Source: Pseudonocardia sp. C8 (GTDB lineage: Bacteria; Actinomycetota; Actinomycetes; Mycobacteriales; Pseudonocardiaceae). Taken from it: a stretch of 64,000 nt of DNA. Under the pieces are notes generated by a model that made no database searches, had not been told where the DNA came from, and worked only from the letters and a program-made list of their open reading frames with translations. Location: positions 5,543,501-5,607,500 of the forward strand of contig NZ_JACMTR010000002.1 in the NCBI RefSeq assembly GCF_014267175.1, in the 5' to 3' direction. Position 1 is the first letter of the stretch. Each line of letters begins with the position of its first letter. This document shows, one piece after another, positions 34,354 through 43,300 of the stretch. The translations under genes and the position numbers were made by a program.

Positions 34354-36180
34354 TCAGAACGCGGCCTCGTCGAGCTCCATCAGCGCGTTGTCGGCGTTCT
34401 CGATGATCGCCTTCTCCGAGGTGAGGCGCGGCAGCACGGCCTTCGCGAAGAACGACGCGACGCCGACCTTGCCCTCGTAGAAGCTGCGGTCCCTGGCGGG
34501 CACCCCGTCGCCGCCCAGCGCCTCGAGCGCAACCGTCGCCTGGCGCAGCAGCAGCCACCCCACGAGCAGGTCACCGACCGCCATCAGCAGCCGCACGGTG
34601 TGCTGGCCGACCTTGTAGAGGTTCGTGACGTCCTCGGCGGCGGTGTACAGGTAGCCGGTCAGCGAGCCGAGCATCCCCTGGACGTCGGTGAGCGCGGTCG
34701 CGAGCAGCGCGCGCTCCTCCTTCAGCCGGCCGTTGCCCGCGTCGGAGTCGAGGAACGCCTGGATCTCGCCGGCCACGTGCGCCAGCGCCTGGCCGTTGTC
34801 CCGGACGATCTTGCGGAACAGCAGGTCCAGGGACTGGATCGCGGTCGTGCCCTCGTACAGCGAGTCGATCTTCGCGTCCCGGATGTACTGCTCGATCGGG
34901 TAGTCCTGCAGGAAGCCCGAGCCGCCCAGGGTCTGCAGCGACTGGACCAGCTGCTCGGTGGCGCGCTCGGAGCCGACGCCCTTGACGATCGGCAGCAGCA
35001 GGTCGTTCACCTTGTCCGCGAGCTCCGCGTCCGCACCGCCGAGCCGCACCTTGTCCTGGAACGTGGCGGTGTAGGTGTAGACGGCGCGCAGGCCCTCCGC
35101 GTACGCCTTCTGCAGCATCAGGCTCCGGCGGACGTCCGGGTGGTGCGTGATCGTGACCCGGGGCGCGGTCTTGTCGGTCATCCGGGTCAGGTCGGCGCCC
35201 TGAACCCGCTCCTTGGCGAACTCCAGCGCGGTCAGGTAGCCCGCCGACAGCGTGCCGATGGCCTTGGTGCCGACCATCATGCGGGCGTACTCGATGACCT
35301 GGAACATCTGGGCGATGCCGTCGTGCACGTCGCCGAGGAGCCACCCCACCGCCGGGGTGCCGTGCTGGCCGAATGTCAGCTCGCAGGTCGTGGACGCCTT
35401 GAGACCCATCTTGTGCTCGACGTTGGTCACGAAGGCGCCGTTGCGCTCGCCGGGCTCGCCGGTCTCGGGGTCGAAGTGGAACTTCGGCACGAGGAACAGC
35501 GACAGGCCCTTGGTGCCCGGCTTCGCACCCTCGGGCCGGGCGAGCACCAGGTGCATGATGTTCTCGGTGAAGTCCTGCTCGGCCGAGGTGATGAACCGCT
35601 TGACGCCCTCGATGTGCCAGGTGCCGTCGTCCTGCTGGACGGCCTTGGTGCGGCCGGCGCCGACGTCGGACCCCGCGTCCGGCTCGGTCAGCACCATCGT
35701 GGCGCCCCAGCCGCGGTCGATCATGAGCTCGGCCCAGCGCTTCTGCTGCTCGGTGCCGTTGCGGTGCACGATCGAGGCGAAGTTCGGCCCCGCCATGTAC
35801 ATGAAGACCGCCGGGTTGGAGCCGAGGATCATCTCGGCGGCGGCCCACTGCACCGACGGCGGGATGCCGTAGCCGCCCAGCTCGGCGGGCAGGCCGAGCC
35901 GCCACCACTCGCCGTCCCACAGGACCTGGTAGGCGTCCTTGAGCTCCTGCGGGGTGGTGACCGAGAAGGTCGCGGGGTCGAAGAGCGGCGGGTTGCGGTC
36001 GATCGTCGCGTAGTGCTCGGCGAGCGGGCCGGTGCAGACCGCGGAGAGCTCGGACAGCACGCCCTTGGCGGTGTCGATGTCGACGCCCTCGAACGGGCCC
36101 GTGCCCAGGTGGTCCTGGATCCGGAAGACCTCGAACAGGTTGAACTCCAGGTCGCGCAGGTTGCTCTTGTAGTGGCCCAT
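34354..36180 (-). CDS. Acyl-CoA dehydrogenase, FadE5-like
   Basis: The 608-aa flavoenzyme belongs to the long (~600 aa) actinobacterial acyl-CoA dehydrogenases like mycobacterial FadE5, which oxidise acyl-CoA at the alpha-beta bond with FAD. It starts [20 protein letters not shown], has [20 protein letters not shown] (FAD/substrate loop), [18 protein letters not shown], and the catalytic-base region [20 protein letters not shown]. The C-terminal ~150 residues form the extra helical domain of this subgroup. ATG 36180 was chosen from the conserved N-terminus. Two TTAC-N6-GTAA palindromes lie 38-80 bp upstream and are candidate repressor sites. Confidence 0.93.
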   Translation of the reverse strand: MGHYKSNLRDLEFNLFEVFRIQDHLGTGPFEGVDIDTAKGVLSELSAVCTGPLAEHYATIDRNPPLFDPATFSVTTPQELKDAYQVLWDGEWWRLGLPAELGGYGIPPSVQWAAAEMILGSNPAVFMYMAGPNFASIVHRNGTEQQKRWAELMIDRGWGATMVLTEPDAGSDVGAGRTKAVQQDDGTWHIEGVKRFITSAEQDFTENIMHLVLARPEGAKPGTKGLSLFLVPKFHFDPETGEPGERNGAFVTNVEHKMGLKASTTCELTFGQHGTPAVGWLLGDVHDGIAQMFQVIEYARMMVGTKAIGTLSAGYLTALEFAKERVQGADLTRMTDKTAPRVTITHHPDVRRSLMLQKAYAEGLRAVYTYTATFQDKVRLGGADAELADKVNDLLLPIVKGVGSERATEQLVQSLQTLGGSGFLQDYPIEQYIRDAKIDSLYEGTTAIQSLDLLFRKIVRDNGQALAHVAGEIQAFLDSDAGNGRLKEERALLATALTDVQGMLGSLTGYLYTAAEDVTNLYKVGQHTVRLLMAVGDLLVGWLLLRQATVALEALGGDGVPARDRSFYEGKVGVASFFAKAVLPRLTSEKAIIENADNALMELDEAAF

Positions 36181-36217
36181 CTGCTCTTCACCGCCGTTCC
36201 TGCCAGGGCCGATCCGC

Positions 36218-36259
36218 TTACCGGCCGGTAACTGACTCCAGAGTATTACTCGTCGGTAA
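36218..36259. promoter_or_regulatory. Two TTAC-N6-GTAA operator-like palindromes
   Basis: TTACCGGCCGGTAA (36218-36231) is a perfect 14-bp palindrome and TTACTCGTCGGTAA (36246-36259) shares its TTAC-N6-GTAA ends. The centres are 28 bp apart. They lie between the fadE5-like gene and the divergent amidase gene, as expected for a TetR-type fatty-acid regulator, but the regulator is not in the window. Confidence 0.65.
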
Positions 36260-36437
36260 CCAGGGCAAGGTGCGGTGTGCCGTCCGGCGCACCGACACCA
36301 ACGGGTGACGCGCGATCCGGCGCGCCCGGATCGGGTGACCGCCGTCGGCAGCCGACAATGCGCGGTGACGCCAGTGGCGCACGAGGCGCATGTGGCTGGG
36401 GGGACGGCCGGGTACCGGTCGGAAGGGCAGGGCGGGC

Positions 36438-37709
36438 ATGGGGGGACCGGGCAGCTGCTCCGGTACGGGAGCGGGTCCGGACGGTTCCGGACCGGATCGG
36501 ACGCCGTGGCGGCCGAGCCGCCGCCGGCTGCTGATCGCCGGGGCGGTGGCCGGGGCCGGCCTCGTCGTCCCCGCGCCGGACGGCACGGCGCACGCCGGGG
36601 AGCCACCGCACCCGGGGGACCCGGCACCACCGCCCCCGGGGCCGCGGCGACCGGCCGGGGGCGTGCCGGCGCCACCGTCGCGGGTGCCGGGGCCGCCGGG
36701 CATGCCCGGGCCGGTCGCCGGCGCGGGGGCCCGGGCGGAGGGGGTCCGCGCGCCCTACATCGCCCGCTGCTTCGAGTGGGGTGCCCGCCGTCCGTCGTCG
36801 CCGCCGCGGATCTGGGACCGGCGACCGATCCGGATCCTGGTGCACCACACCGCCGGGGGGAACACCCCGGACTTCAGCGTCGCGGCCGCGCACCGGATGG
36901 CGCGGGGCATCCAGGCGTACCACATGGACCGCAACGGCTGGCTGGACTCCGGCCAGCACTTCACGATCTCCCGTGGTGGCCACGTCATGGAGGGCCGCCT
37001 GTGGAGCCTCGGCGAGCTCAACGGCGGGCGCCGGGTCGTCGAGGGCGCGCACTCCCCGGGGCAGAACGTGATCGCGATCGGGATCGAGAACGAGGGCACC
37101 TACATCGGGGCCGACCCGCCCGCACCGCTGTGGAACTCGCTGCGCGCGACCTGCGCCTACATCTGCGCGCAGTACGGCATCGCCCCCACCGAGCTCTACG
37201 GCCACCGCGACTTCCGCAACACGATCTGCCCCGGCGACCGGCTGTACGGCATGCTGCCGCGGCTGCGGCGGGAGGTGGCCGGCCTGCTGGGGCGGCGGCT
37301 GTCCCGCACCGAGGCGACCAGGGCGAGCTGGCCGTTGCTGCACGAGGGCGACACCGGGCCGCTGGTGGAGGCGGCCCAGTACCTGCTGCGGGACGCGGGG
37401 ACGCTGCGCGGGAACGCGGACGGCCGCTTCGACGACCGCACGCGCGCCGCCGTCACCGAGTTCCAGGTCGCCCACCGGGCCGACGACGTCAACGGCATCC
37501 TCGGTGGGGAGTCCTGGCCGGAGCTCGCCCGCACGGTGCGGGCCGGGACCGAGGGCGATGCCGCCCGGGCGGTGGAGGTCCTCGCCCGGTACCGCAGGAC
37601 CGAGAGCGTGCCCGACGTCGTGGACCACCCGGTCTGGCAGCGGCTCCTCGGCACCGGCGGCCCGCCGGTGCCGTCCACCGAGGACCCGCCCGGCACCCGG
37701 AACCGCTGA
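36438..37709 (+). CDS. Tat-exported N-acetylmuramoyl-L-alanine amidase (PGRP type)
   Basis: The 423-aa protein has a twin-arginine signal ([19 protein letters not shown], residues ~27-46), a Pro-rich linker, then an amidase_2/PGRP domain. Zinc ligands are seen in [14 protein letters not shown] and the NTICPGD Cys. A C-terminal peptidoglycan-binding-1 type domain follows ([38 protein letters not shown]). It should cleave the amide bond between muramic acid and the stem peptide outside the membrane. ATG 36438 gives a normal-length Tat n-region; ATG 36390 is in frame. The region between it and fadE5 carries the TTAC-N6-GTAA sites. Confidence 0.9.
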   Translation: MGGPGSCSGTGAGPDGSGPDRTPWRPSRRRLLIAGAVAGAGLVVPAPDGTAHAGEPPHPGDPAPPPPGPRRPAGGVPAPPSRVPGPPGMPGPVAGAGARAEGVRAPYIARCFEWGARRPSSPPRIWDRRPIRILVHHTAGGNTPDFSVAAAHRMARGIQAYHMDRNGWLDSGQHFTISRGGHVMEGRLWSLGELNGGRRVVEGAHSPGQNVIAIGIENEGTYIGADPPAPLWNSLRATCAYICAQYGIAPTELYGHRDFRNTICPGDRLYGMLPRLRREVAGLLGRRLSRTEATRASWPLLHEGDTGPLVEAAQYLLRDAGTLRGNADGRFDDRTRAAVTEFQVAHRADDVNGILGGESWPELARTVRAGTEGDAARAVEVLARYRRTESVPDVVDHPVWQRLLGTGGPPVPSTEDPPGTRNR

Positions 37710-37746
37710 GCCGCGCGCCGCACGGACCGGTCGCTAGGCTCGCCGC

Positions 37747-38970
37747 GTGCTCGACCGCTGCCCCGCCTGCGCCGCGCCCGCCGGAGACCCGTTCTTCTCG
37801 GTGACCGGCCTCCCGGTCCACGGGACCGCGGTGCTCCCCGACCCCGGGTCGGCCCGCGCGGTCGGCGTCGGCGACCAGGTCCTGGTGCTGTGCGAACGCT
37901 GCGGCACCGTGTTCAACCGGGACTTCGACGAGGGCCTGCTCGACTACACCGGCGACCACGAGGAGTCCCAGCACCACTCCCCCCGCTTCGCCGCCTACGC
38001 CGAGGAGATCACCGCGGACTGGGTGGCCCGGTTCGGGCTGGCCGGGGAGCACGTCGTCGAGGTGGGCTGCGGGTCCGGTGACTTCGCCGCCGAGCTGCTC
38101 GCCGCGGGCGTCGGCCGGGTCACCGGCATCGACCCGCACTTCGGGCCGGACCGGGTGCGGCCCCGGCTCGCCGGCCGGTTGACCGCCGTCCCGGACGTGT
38201 TCGCCCGCGACCAGGTCGAACCGGGCACCGCCGCGCTGGTCTGCCGGCACACCCTCGAGCACATCCCCGCGCTGGCGGACTTCGGGGCCGAGCTGCACGC
38301 GGGGCTGGTCCGCGGCGGCGGCCGCGCGCTGCTGGCCGAGGTGCCCGACCTGGGCCGGATCCTCGACGAGGGCGCGTTCTGGGACCTGCAGTACGAGCAC
38401 TGCTCCTACTTCACCCCGGCGACCCTGCGGGGCTTCCTGGCCGGCAGCGGCTTCGGCGGGGTGGACGCGGGCGACGTCGCCGTGCGCCTCACCTACGCCG
38501 ACCAGTACGTCGTCGCCGAGGCCGGCCCGCGCGGCACGCCCGGCACGCCGGAGCTCGCCCCGCACCTGCGCGACGCCCTGCACGCGGCCTGCCACGACTT
38601 CGCCGCCCGGGCCGGCCGGCAGATCGGGCACTGGCGTGGCTGGCTGGGCGAGCGGGCCGCGGCCGGCGACGACGTCGTCGTGTGGGGTGGCGGGGCGAAG
38701 GGGCTGACCTTCCTCAACGTCGTCGAGGGCGGCAGCCGGGTGTCCGGCGTGGACGGCGGCGCGCCCGGCGCGGTGCGGGCCGTCGTCGACATCAACCCGG
38801 GCCTGCAGGGCCACCACATGGGCGGGCTCGGGCTGCCGATCCGCGCCCCGAAGGATCTCGTGGACGCGCCGCCGCGGTCGGTGCTGCTGATGAACCCGGT
38901 CTACGCCGGCGAGGTCCGCGCCACCCTGGACGGCCTGGGCCTGACCACGACCGAGCTGCTGACGGTCTGA
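37747..38970 (+). CDS. SAM-dependent C-methyltransferase with N-terminal zinc ribbon
   Basis: The 407-aa protein has the three-part layout of sugar C-methyltransferases (TylC3/NovU type): an N-terminal zinc site (CPACAAPAGDPF and CERCG), a Rossmann domain with EHVVEVGCGSGDFAAELLA and CRHTLEHIPAL, and a C-terminal domain ending in APKDLVDAPPRSVLLMNPVY. Such enzymes methylate C-3 or C-5 of dTDP-4-keto sugars, but related proteins are found outside sugar clusters, and no deoxysugar genes are adjacent. GTG 37747 follows TAGGCT (37735-37740) with 6 nt gap, so the transcript is probably leaderless. Confidence 0.85.
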   Translation: MLDRCPACAAPAGDPFFSVTGLPVHGTAVLPDPGSARAVGVGDQVLVLCERCGTVFNRDFDEGLLDYTGDHEESQHHSPRFAAYAEEITADWVARFGLAGEHVVEVGCGSGDFAAELLAAGVGRVTGIDPHFGPDRVRPRLAGRLTAVPDVFARDQVEPGTAALVCRHTLEHIPALADFGAELHAGLVRGGGRALLAEVPDLGRILDEGAFWDLQYEHCSYFTPATLRGFLAGSGFGGVDAGDVAVRLTYADQYVVAEAGPRGTPGTPELAPHLRDALHAACHDFAARAGRQIGHWRGWLGERAAAGDDVVVWGGGAKGLTFLNVVEGGSRVSGVDGGAPGAVRAVVDINPGLQGHHMGGLGLPIRAPKDLVDAPPRSVLLMNPVYAGEVRATLDGLGLTTTELLTV

Positions 38971-38983
38971 CCCCGATCCGTGC

Positions 38984-39616
38984 TCAGCAGGCCAGCCGGC
39001 GCACCACGGCGAGGTCCTGCTCGGTGGCCACGTGCAGGTTCGCCGGGTCGCCGGGCACGGTCACGACCCGGTGGCCGAGCGCGGCGAGCATTCCCGAGTT
39101 CTCCACCGGCCGCGGCGCACCGGCGTGCGCGGCCCGCAGCACCTCCGCCCGGAACGCCTGCGGGGACTGCGCGACCCAGGTGTCCTGCTTGGGCAGCGTC
39201 TCCTGCACGACGCCGTCGACGACCCGCTGCACGACCTCCAGCATCGGGATCGCCGGTACCGCACCGTCCGCCCCGCCGCGGACGGCGGCGATCACGTCGG
39301 TGAACAGCCGGTCCGCGGCGAGCGGGTGCGCCGGGTCGGCGAGCACCAGGATCCCGGCCCGCTCCGGGACGACGGCCAGCGCGTTGCGCAGCGACGCCGA
39401 CTGGTGGTCCCCGCCGGTGGCCAGCATGTCGACCGGCTCGCCGTCCCACCCGACACCGGGCGGCAGGACCAGCGCGACCCGGTCGCAGGTCCGCCGGGCC
39501 GCGGCGACCGTGTGGTCGACCAGCCGCGCCCCGGCCAGCTCTTCCAGCTGCTTGAGGCGTCCGTACCGGGTCCCGGTCCCCCCGGCCAGCACGACCGCCC
39601 ACACCTCGTCCACCAC
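38984..39616 (-). CDS. IspD-like cytidylyltransferase
   Basis: The 210-aa protein has the nucleotidyltransferase signature AVVLAGGTGTRYGRLKQLEE, ILVLADPAHPLAADRLFTDV, and ETLPKQDTWVAQSPQAFRAE typical of IspD, which makes CDP-methylerythritol in isoprenoid synthesis. The usual PKQ after the Gly-rich loop is LKQ, DAARP is replaced by DPAHP, and ispF is not adjacent, so this may be a paralogue or a related CTP:sugar-alcohol cytidylyltransferase. GTG 39616 or GTG 39613 starts it. It converges with the methyltransferase gene and is divergent from the regulator gene at 39708. Confidence 0.75.
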   Translation of the reverse strand: MVDEVWAVVLAGGTGTRYGRLKQLEELAGARLVDHTVAAARRTCDRVALVLPPGVGWDGEPVDMLATGGDHQSASLRNALAVVPERAGILVLADPAHPLAADRLFTDVIAAVRGGADGAVPAIPMLEVVQRVVDGVVQETLPKQDTWVAQSPQAFRAEVLRAAHAGAPRPVENSGMLAALGHRVVTVPGDPANLHVATEQDLAVVRRLAC

Positions 39617-39707
39617 GGGGGTGATCCTGCCGGGACCCCGGCCGGACCCGGCAGCCGCACCCGATAACCTCGGTGCCCCCTGGTCGGGGGCGGGCGAGGG
39701 AGGGTGC

Positions 39708-42671
39708 GTGGGCGCAGCGGCTCCGGCAGGTGCGGCCGCCGTCGGCCTGCTCGACGGCGCGCCGGCGTCGATCGCGCTGGTCCGGGCGGTCTCGGAGGAT
39801 CCGGCCGCGCCGCGGGCCGTCGCCGTCACCGGGCCCGCCGGATCCGGCAAGTCCACGGTGCTGCAGGCACTCCTCCGGGCGTGGCGCGCCGCGGGAGCGG
39901 ACGTCGTCGAGAGCGTCCCGGGCGGGCCCGCCGCGGACGCGGTGATCGTCGTCGACGACGCGCACGACCTGCCGGGCGACGAGCTCGACCGGCTCCGGCT
40001 GCTCGCCGACAGCCCGGGTGCCCGGATCGTGGTCGCGTTCCGGCCGTGGCCGCGCGGGCGCGCACTGGCGCGGCTGGCGGCGGTGCTCGCCGCGTCCGCA
40101 CCGCCGCTGGTCCTGGGCGCCCTCGACGCGGCCGGGGTCGCCGCGCGGGCCGTCCGGATCACCGGGCACCGGCTCGGCGACGACGCGGTCCGTGCCGTCG
40201 CCGAGCGCACCGCCGGTTCCCCGGTGCTCGTCGACCGGCTGCTCGGTTCCGGGACGACGACCGGCGTGGCACCGGCGGCGCTCGCCGAGCAGATCGGCTA
40301 CGCCGTCGACGCCGAGGACCGCCGGGTGGTCGAGCTGGTCACCGCGCTCGCGCTCGGCGCGCCGTCGGACAGCGAGGTGCTCGTCCCGCTGCTCGGCCTG
40401 AGCGACACCGCCGGCAGCGGGATCGACGAGGTCGACGAGCTCGTGCAGCGTGCGGTCGCCGCCGGCCTGTGCACCCCGGACGGCGCCGTGGTGCCGCTGG
40501 TCGGCGAGGCCGTCCGGACGCGGGTCCCGCCGGCCCGGCGCACCGAGCTGCGGCGCACCCTGGCCGAGATCGAGCTGGAGCGCGGGGGCAGCGTGCTCGC
40601 CGTCGCCCGCACGCTACGCGGATCGGGAGCGACCGGGGACCGTGCCGCCGCGGTGTTCGTGGCCGCGGCCGCGGAGGCCGCCCGCTCCGAGCACCCGGAC
40701 GCCGTCCGGTTCTACGCCGAGGCGGTCGCGGCCGGGACACCGCCGCTGTCCGTCGCCGCCGGCCGCGCCGAGGCGCACCTGGTCGCCGGGGACCTGGACG
40801 GGGCGCTGACGCACGCCGACGCGGTGCTGTCCGCGACCGACGCCGTCGAGGCCGACGACGCCGTGCGCGCCGGCTCGGTGGCCGCCGCCGTGCTGGCCCG
40901 CCGTGGCCTGCTGGCCCGCAGCGCCGAGCTGTACCGCTGGACGGCAGCGGTGTCCGGGGAGCGCCCGCCCGCCGCGGCCGTCCCGGTGCTGATCGGTACC
41001 GGCGCGCTGGAGGAGGCGCGCGAGCTGCTGGGGCCCGGCGGGTTCGTGCCGGGCCGGGCACCGACGCTCGTCGACGGCGCCGACGACCTCACCGCCCGCG
41101 GGATGCTCGACTCGGTGCAGGGCTCGCCGACCGCGGCGCTGTCCGGGCTGGCCCGCGCCGCCGGGCTGCTGGAGAGCGCCCACGGCGCCGCGCTGCTGCC
41201 GGACACCCCGGCCGCGCTCGCCGCGCTGGTCGCGGTGCACACCGGCGAGTTCGACGTCGCATCGTCGGTGCTGGACCGGGCGCTGCGGACCGGGCTCGGC
41301 GGTGCACCCGCCCGGCCCCGGCACCGGCTGCTGCTGGGCTGGATCGCGCTGCTGCGCGGCGCCACCGGCCCGGCCGAGGACCGGCTCGCGGCCGTCGACG
41401 CGGACGCCGGTGGCCGCCCGCTCGAGCCGCGCGACGAGTTCCTCGCCGCCGCGCTGCAGGTGGCGATCGCCCGCCGCAACTCCGACCTCGGCGCGCTGAT
41501 GCGGGCCTGGACCCGGGCCCGGCAGGCGATCGTCCGGCACCCGGTGGACCTGTTCGTGCTGCAGCCGCTCGGTGAGCTCGTGACCGCCGCGACCCGGTTG
41601 CGCGAGGAGAGCTGGGTGGCGCCGCACCTGGACGAGGCGACCGCGCTGCTCGACCGGCTCGGCAGGCCCGCGCTCTGGGCGGCCCCGCTGCACTGGGCGC
41701 AGCTGCAGGCCGCCGTGCTGGTCGACGACGTCGAGGCCGCCCGTGCCCACACCGCCGCGCTGGAGGCGGCGGCCTGCGGCAGCCGGTTCGCGCATGCGAT
41801 GGCCGTCGCCGCGCCGCACTGGGTGGGGGTGCTCGAGAACCGGGTCGACCCGGCGGCCGTGGAGGACGCGGCCCGCGGGCTGCACGCGGTCGGGCTGTCG
41901 TTCGACGGCGGCAAGCTCGCCGGGCAGGCCGCGCTGCGCGCCGACGACCGGCGGGCGGTGTCGGCGCTGCTGGCCTGCGCCCGGGCCCTGCAGGCCGCGG
42001 GCGCGGAGGTCCGGCCCGACGTCGGCGGGACCTCCGCGCACGGGTCCGCCGGCGGCGGGGCCTCGACCGGTACGTCCGGTCACGGGGACGCGGCGACGAC
42101 CGACGGCCCCTCCGCGGGGCCGGGGCGTGCGGGCACCGGAACGTCCGCGGGTGCGACGTCCGGCGGGCGCCGCGCCGGTACGCCCGGGGTGCGGCCCGCC
42201 CCGGCCGGGACCGGTGCCGCCGGGCGCCCCGCCGACCCCGGTGGGGCGGATGTCGCCGGGCACCCGGCCGGCGCTGGTGGGGCGGGTGTGCCCGGGCGCC
42301 CGACCGGCGCTGGTGGGGCGGGTGTCGGCGGGCACCCGGCTGGTGCCGGTGGGGCCGGTGTTGCCGGGCGCCCGGCCGGTGCCGGTGCGGCGGTCCCCAC
42401 GCGGGCGGATCCGAACGGGGCGGCGGCCCGGTCCGAGCGGGGCGGCCCCGGCGAGGGTGCCCGCCCGGCCGTGCCGTCGTTGCTCTCGGAGCGGGAGCGG
42501 GAGGTCGCCGAGCTGGTCGTGCAGGGCCGTACCCAGAAGGAGATCGGCGAGGCGCTGTTCATCTCCGCGAAGACGGTCGAGCACCACGTGGCGCGGATCC
42601 GGCAGCGACTCGGCGCCGGCAGCCGCAGCGAGCTCCTCGACCAGCTGCGCCGGATCCTCGACGAGCGCTGA
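39708..42671 (+). CDS. IniR-like STAND/LuxR transcriptional regulator
   Basis: The 987-aa protein has a P-loop NTPase domain (Walker A GPAGSGKST, residues 42-50; Walker B VIVVDDAHDLPGDEL, ~82-96), a long helical TPR-like sensor region (~230-770), a low-complexity Gly/Ala/Pro linker (~775-915) and a C-terminal LuxR HTH (LSEREREVAELVVQGRTQKE, KTVEHHVARIRQRLG). This is the MalT/LAL layout of mycobacterial IniR (Rv0339c), the regulator encoded next to iniBAC. The linker is longer than expected and holds a 12-aa repeat. GTG 39708 follows GAGGGAGG. It converges on iniC across the 62-bp repeat block, so regulator and dynamin operon are neighbours. Confidence 0.85.
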   Translation: MGAAAPAGAAAVGLLDGAPASIALVRAVSEDPAAPRAVAVTGPAGSGKSTVLQALLRAWRAAGADVVESVPGGPAADAVIVVDDAHDLPGDELDRLRLLADSPGARIVVAFRPWPRGRALARLAAVLAASAPPLVLGALDAAGVAARAVRITGHRLGDDAVRAVAERTAGSPVLVDRLLGSGTTTGVAPAALAEQIGYAVDAEDRRVVELVTALALGAPSDSEVLVPLLGLSDTAGSGIDEVDELVQRAVAAGLCTPDGAVVPLVGEAVRTRVPPARRTELRRTLAEIELERGGSVLAVARTLRGSGATGDRAAAVFVAAAAEAARSEHPDAVRFYAEAVAAGTPPLSVAAGRAEAHLVAGDLDGALTHADAVLSATDAVEADDAVRAGSVAAAVLARRGLLARSAELYRWTAAVSGERPPAAAVPVLIGTGALEEARELLGPGGFVPGRAPTLVDGADDLTARGMLDSVQGSPTAALSGLARAAGLLESAHGAALLPDTPAALAALVAVHTGEFDVASSVLDRALRTGLGGAPARPRHRLLLGWIALLRGATGPAEDRLAAVDADAGGRPLEPRDEFLAAALQVAIARRNSDLGALMRAWTRARQAIVRHPVDLFVLQPLGELVTAATRLREESWVAPHLDEATALLDRLGRPALWAAPLHWAQLQAAVLVDDVEAARAHTAALEAAACGSRFAHAMAVAAPHWVGVLENRVDPAAVEDAARGLHAVGLSFDGGKLAGQAALRADDRRAVSALLACARALQAAGAEVRPDVGGTSAHGSAGGGASTGTSGHGDAATTDGPSAGPGRAGTGTSAGATSGGRRAGTPGVRPAPAGTGAAGRPADPGGADVAGHPAGAGGAGVPGRPTGAGGAGVGGHPAGAGGAGVAGRPAGAGAAVPTRADPNGAAARSERGGPGEGARPAVPSLLSEREREVAELVVQGRTQKEIGEALFISAKTVEHHVARIRQRLGAGSRSELLDQLRRILDER
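42222..42395 (+). repeat. 36-bp coding repeat in the regulator linker
   Basis: Nearly five copies of a 12-codon unit related to GHPAGAGGAGVA lie between the sensor region and the LuxR domain, with unit starts at 42222, 42258, 42294, 42330 and 42366. Confidence 0.8.
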
Positions 42672-42699
42672 GCTCGCGCGCGCCGCGGGCAGCGAGGAC

Positions 42700-42743
42700 G
42701 TCGGCGGCCCGGCGGTGGCTCGTCGGCGGCCCGGCGGTGGCTC
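42700..42743. repeat. Perfect 22-bp tandem duplication
   Basis: The 22 bases from 42700 to 42721 (starting GTCGGCGGCCCGG, ending GGTGGCTC) are repeated exactly at 42722-42743, shortly after the regulator stop. Confidence 0.9.
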
Positions 42744-42859
42744 GATCGGTCGCGCGATGGGCGCGCCCCGCCCGGGCCGCCGAGCCTCCGGTCCCCGGGG
42801 CTCGCCACAGGTTCGCGCCGTGTCACCGCCGGCCCACCGGGTTCACCGCCCCGGGCACT

Positions 42860-43221
42860 GTCGATCTGCACCATCCCGCCCGGGAAGAGGCGGAAACGTG
42901 CGCCTCGACCGGGCGAGATCTGTCGATCTGCACCCTTGTGTCCCGGAAGGGGCGCGAACGTGCGTGTCGACGGTGGGGGCGGTGTCGATCTGCGCGCTCT
43001 CGCCTCGGTGGGGGCGGGATCGTGCGCCTCGACGGTGGGTGCGGTGTCGATCTGCGCGCTCGCGCCGCGGTGGGGGCGGGAGCGTGCGCCTCGGCCGCGG
43101 GTGTCGGGTCGATCTGCACGAATGCACCCGGGTGGGGGCGAGAACGTGTCTCCCGCGACCTCCGACCCCCCGTCGATCAGCACGTTCCCGCCGCAATCAG
43201 GGCGGCGGCGCGCAGATCGAC
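42860..43221. repeat. 62-bp repeat, block C (6 units)
   Basis: GTCGATC(T/A)G-CAC-type anchors start at 42860, 42922, 42984, 43046, 43108 and 43172: four exact 62-bp steps and one of 64. Each unit has the second anchor GGGCGGGA-CGTGCGCCTCGAC. The unit is dyad-symmetric in outline. It is the same orientation as block A and fills the gap between the convergent iniR-like and iniC-like genes. Confidence 0.9.
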
Positions 43222-43300
43222 GGCACCGCGGCCGAGCCCACCCGCGATCGACCCGGTTGAGCGCCTGCGCGAGCCGTCCGGGGCCGCGCGAACCCCGCCG

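Noticed and set aside
42860..43221. Block C considered as a CRISPR array because of regular spacing
   Set aside because: Similarity extends across the unit rather than being limited to a repeat of 25-40 bp, spacers are not unique, the repeats are dyad-symmetric and degenerate, and no cas gene is present.
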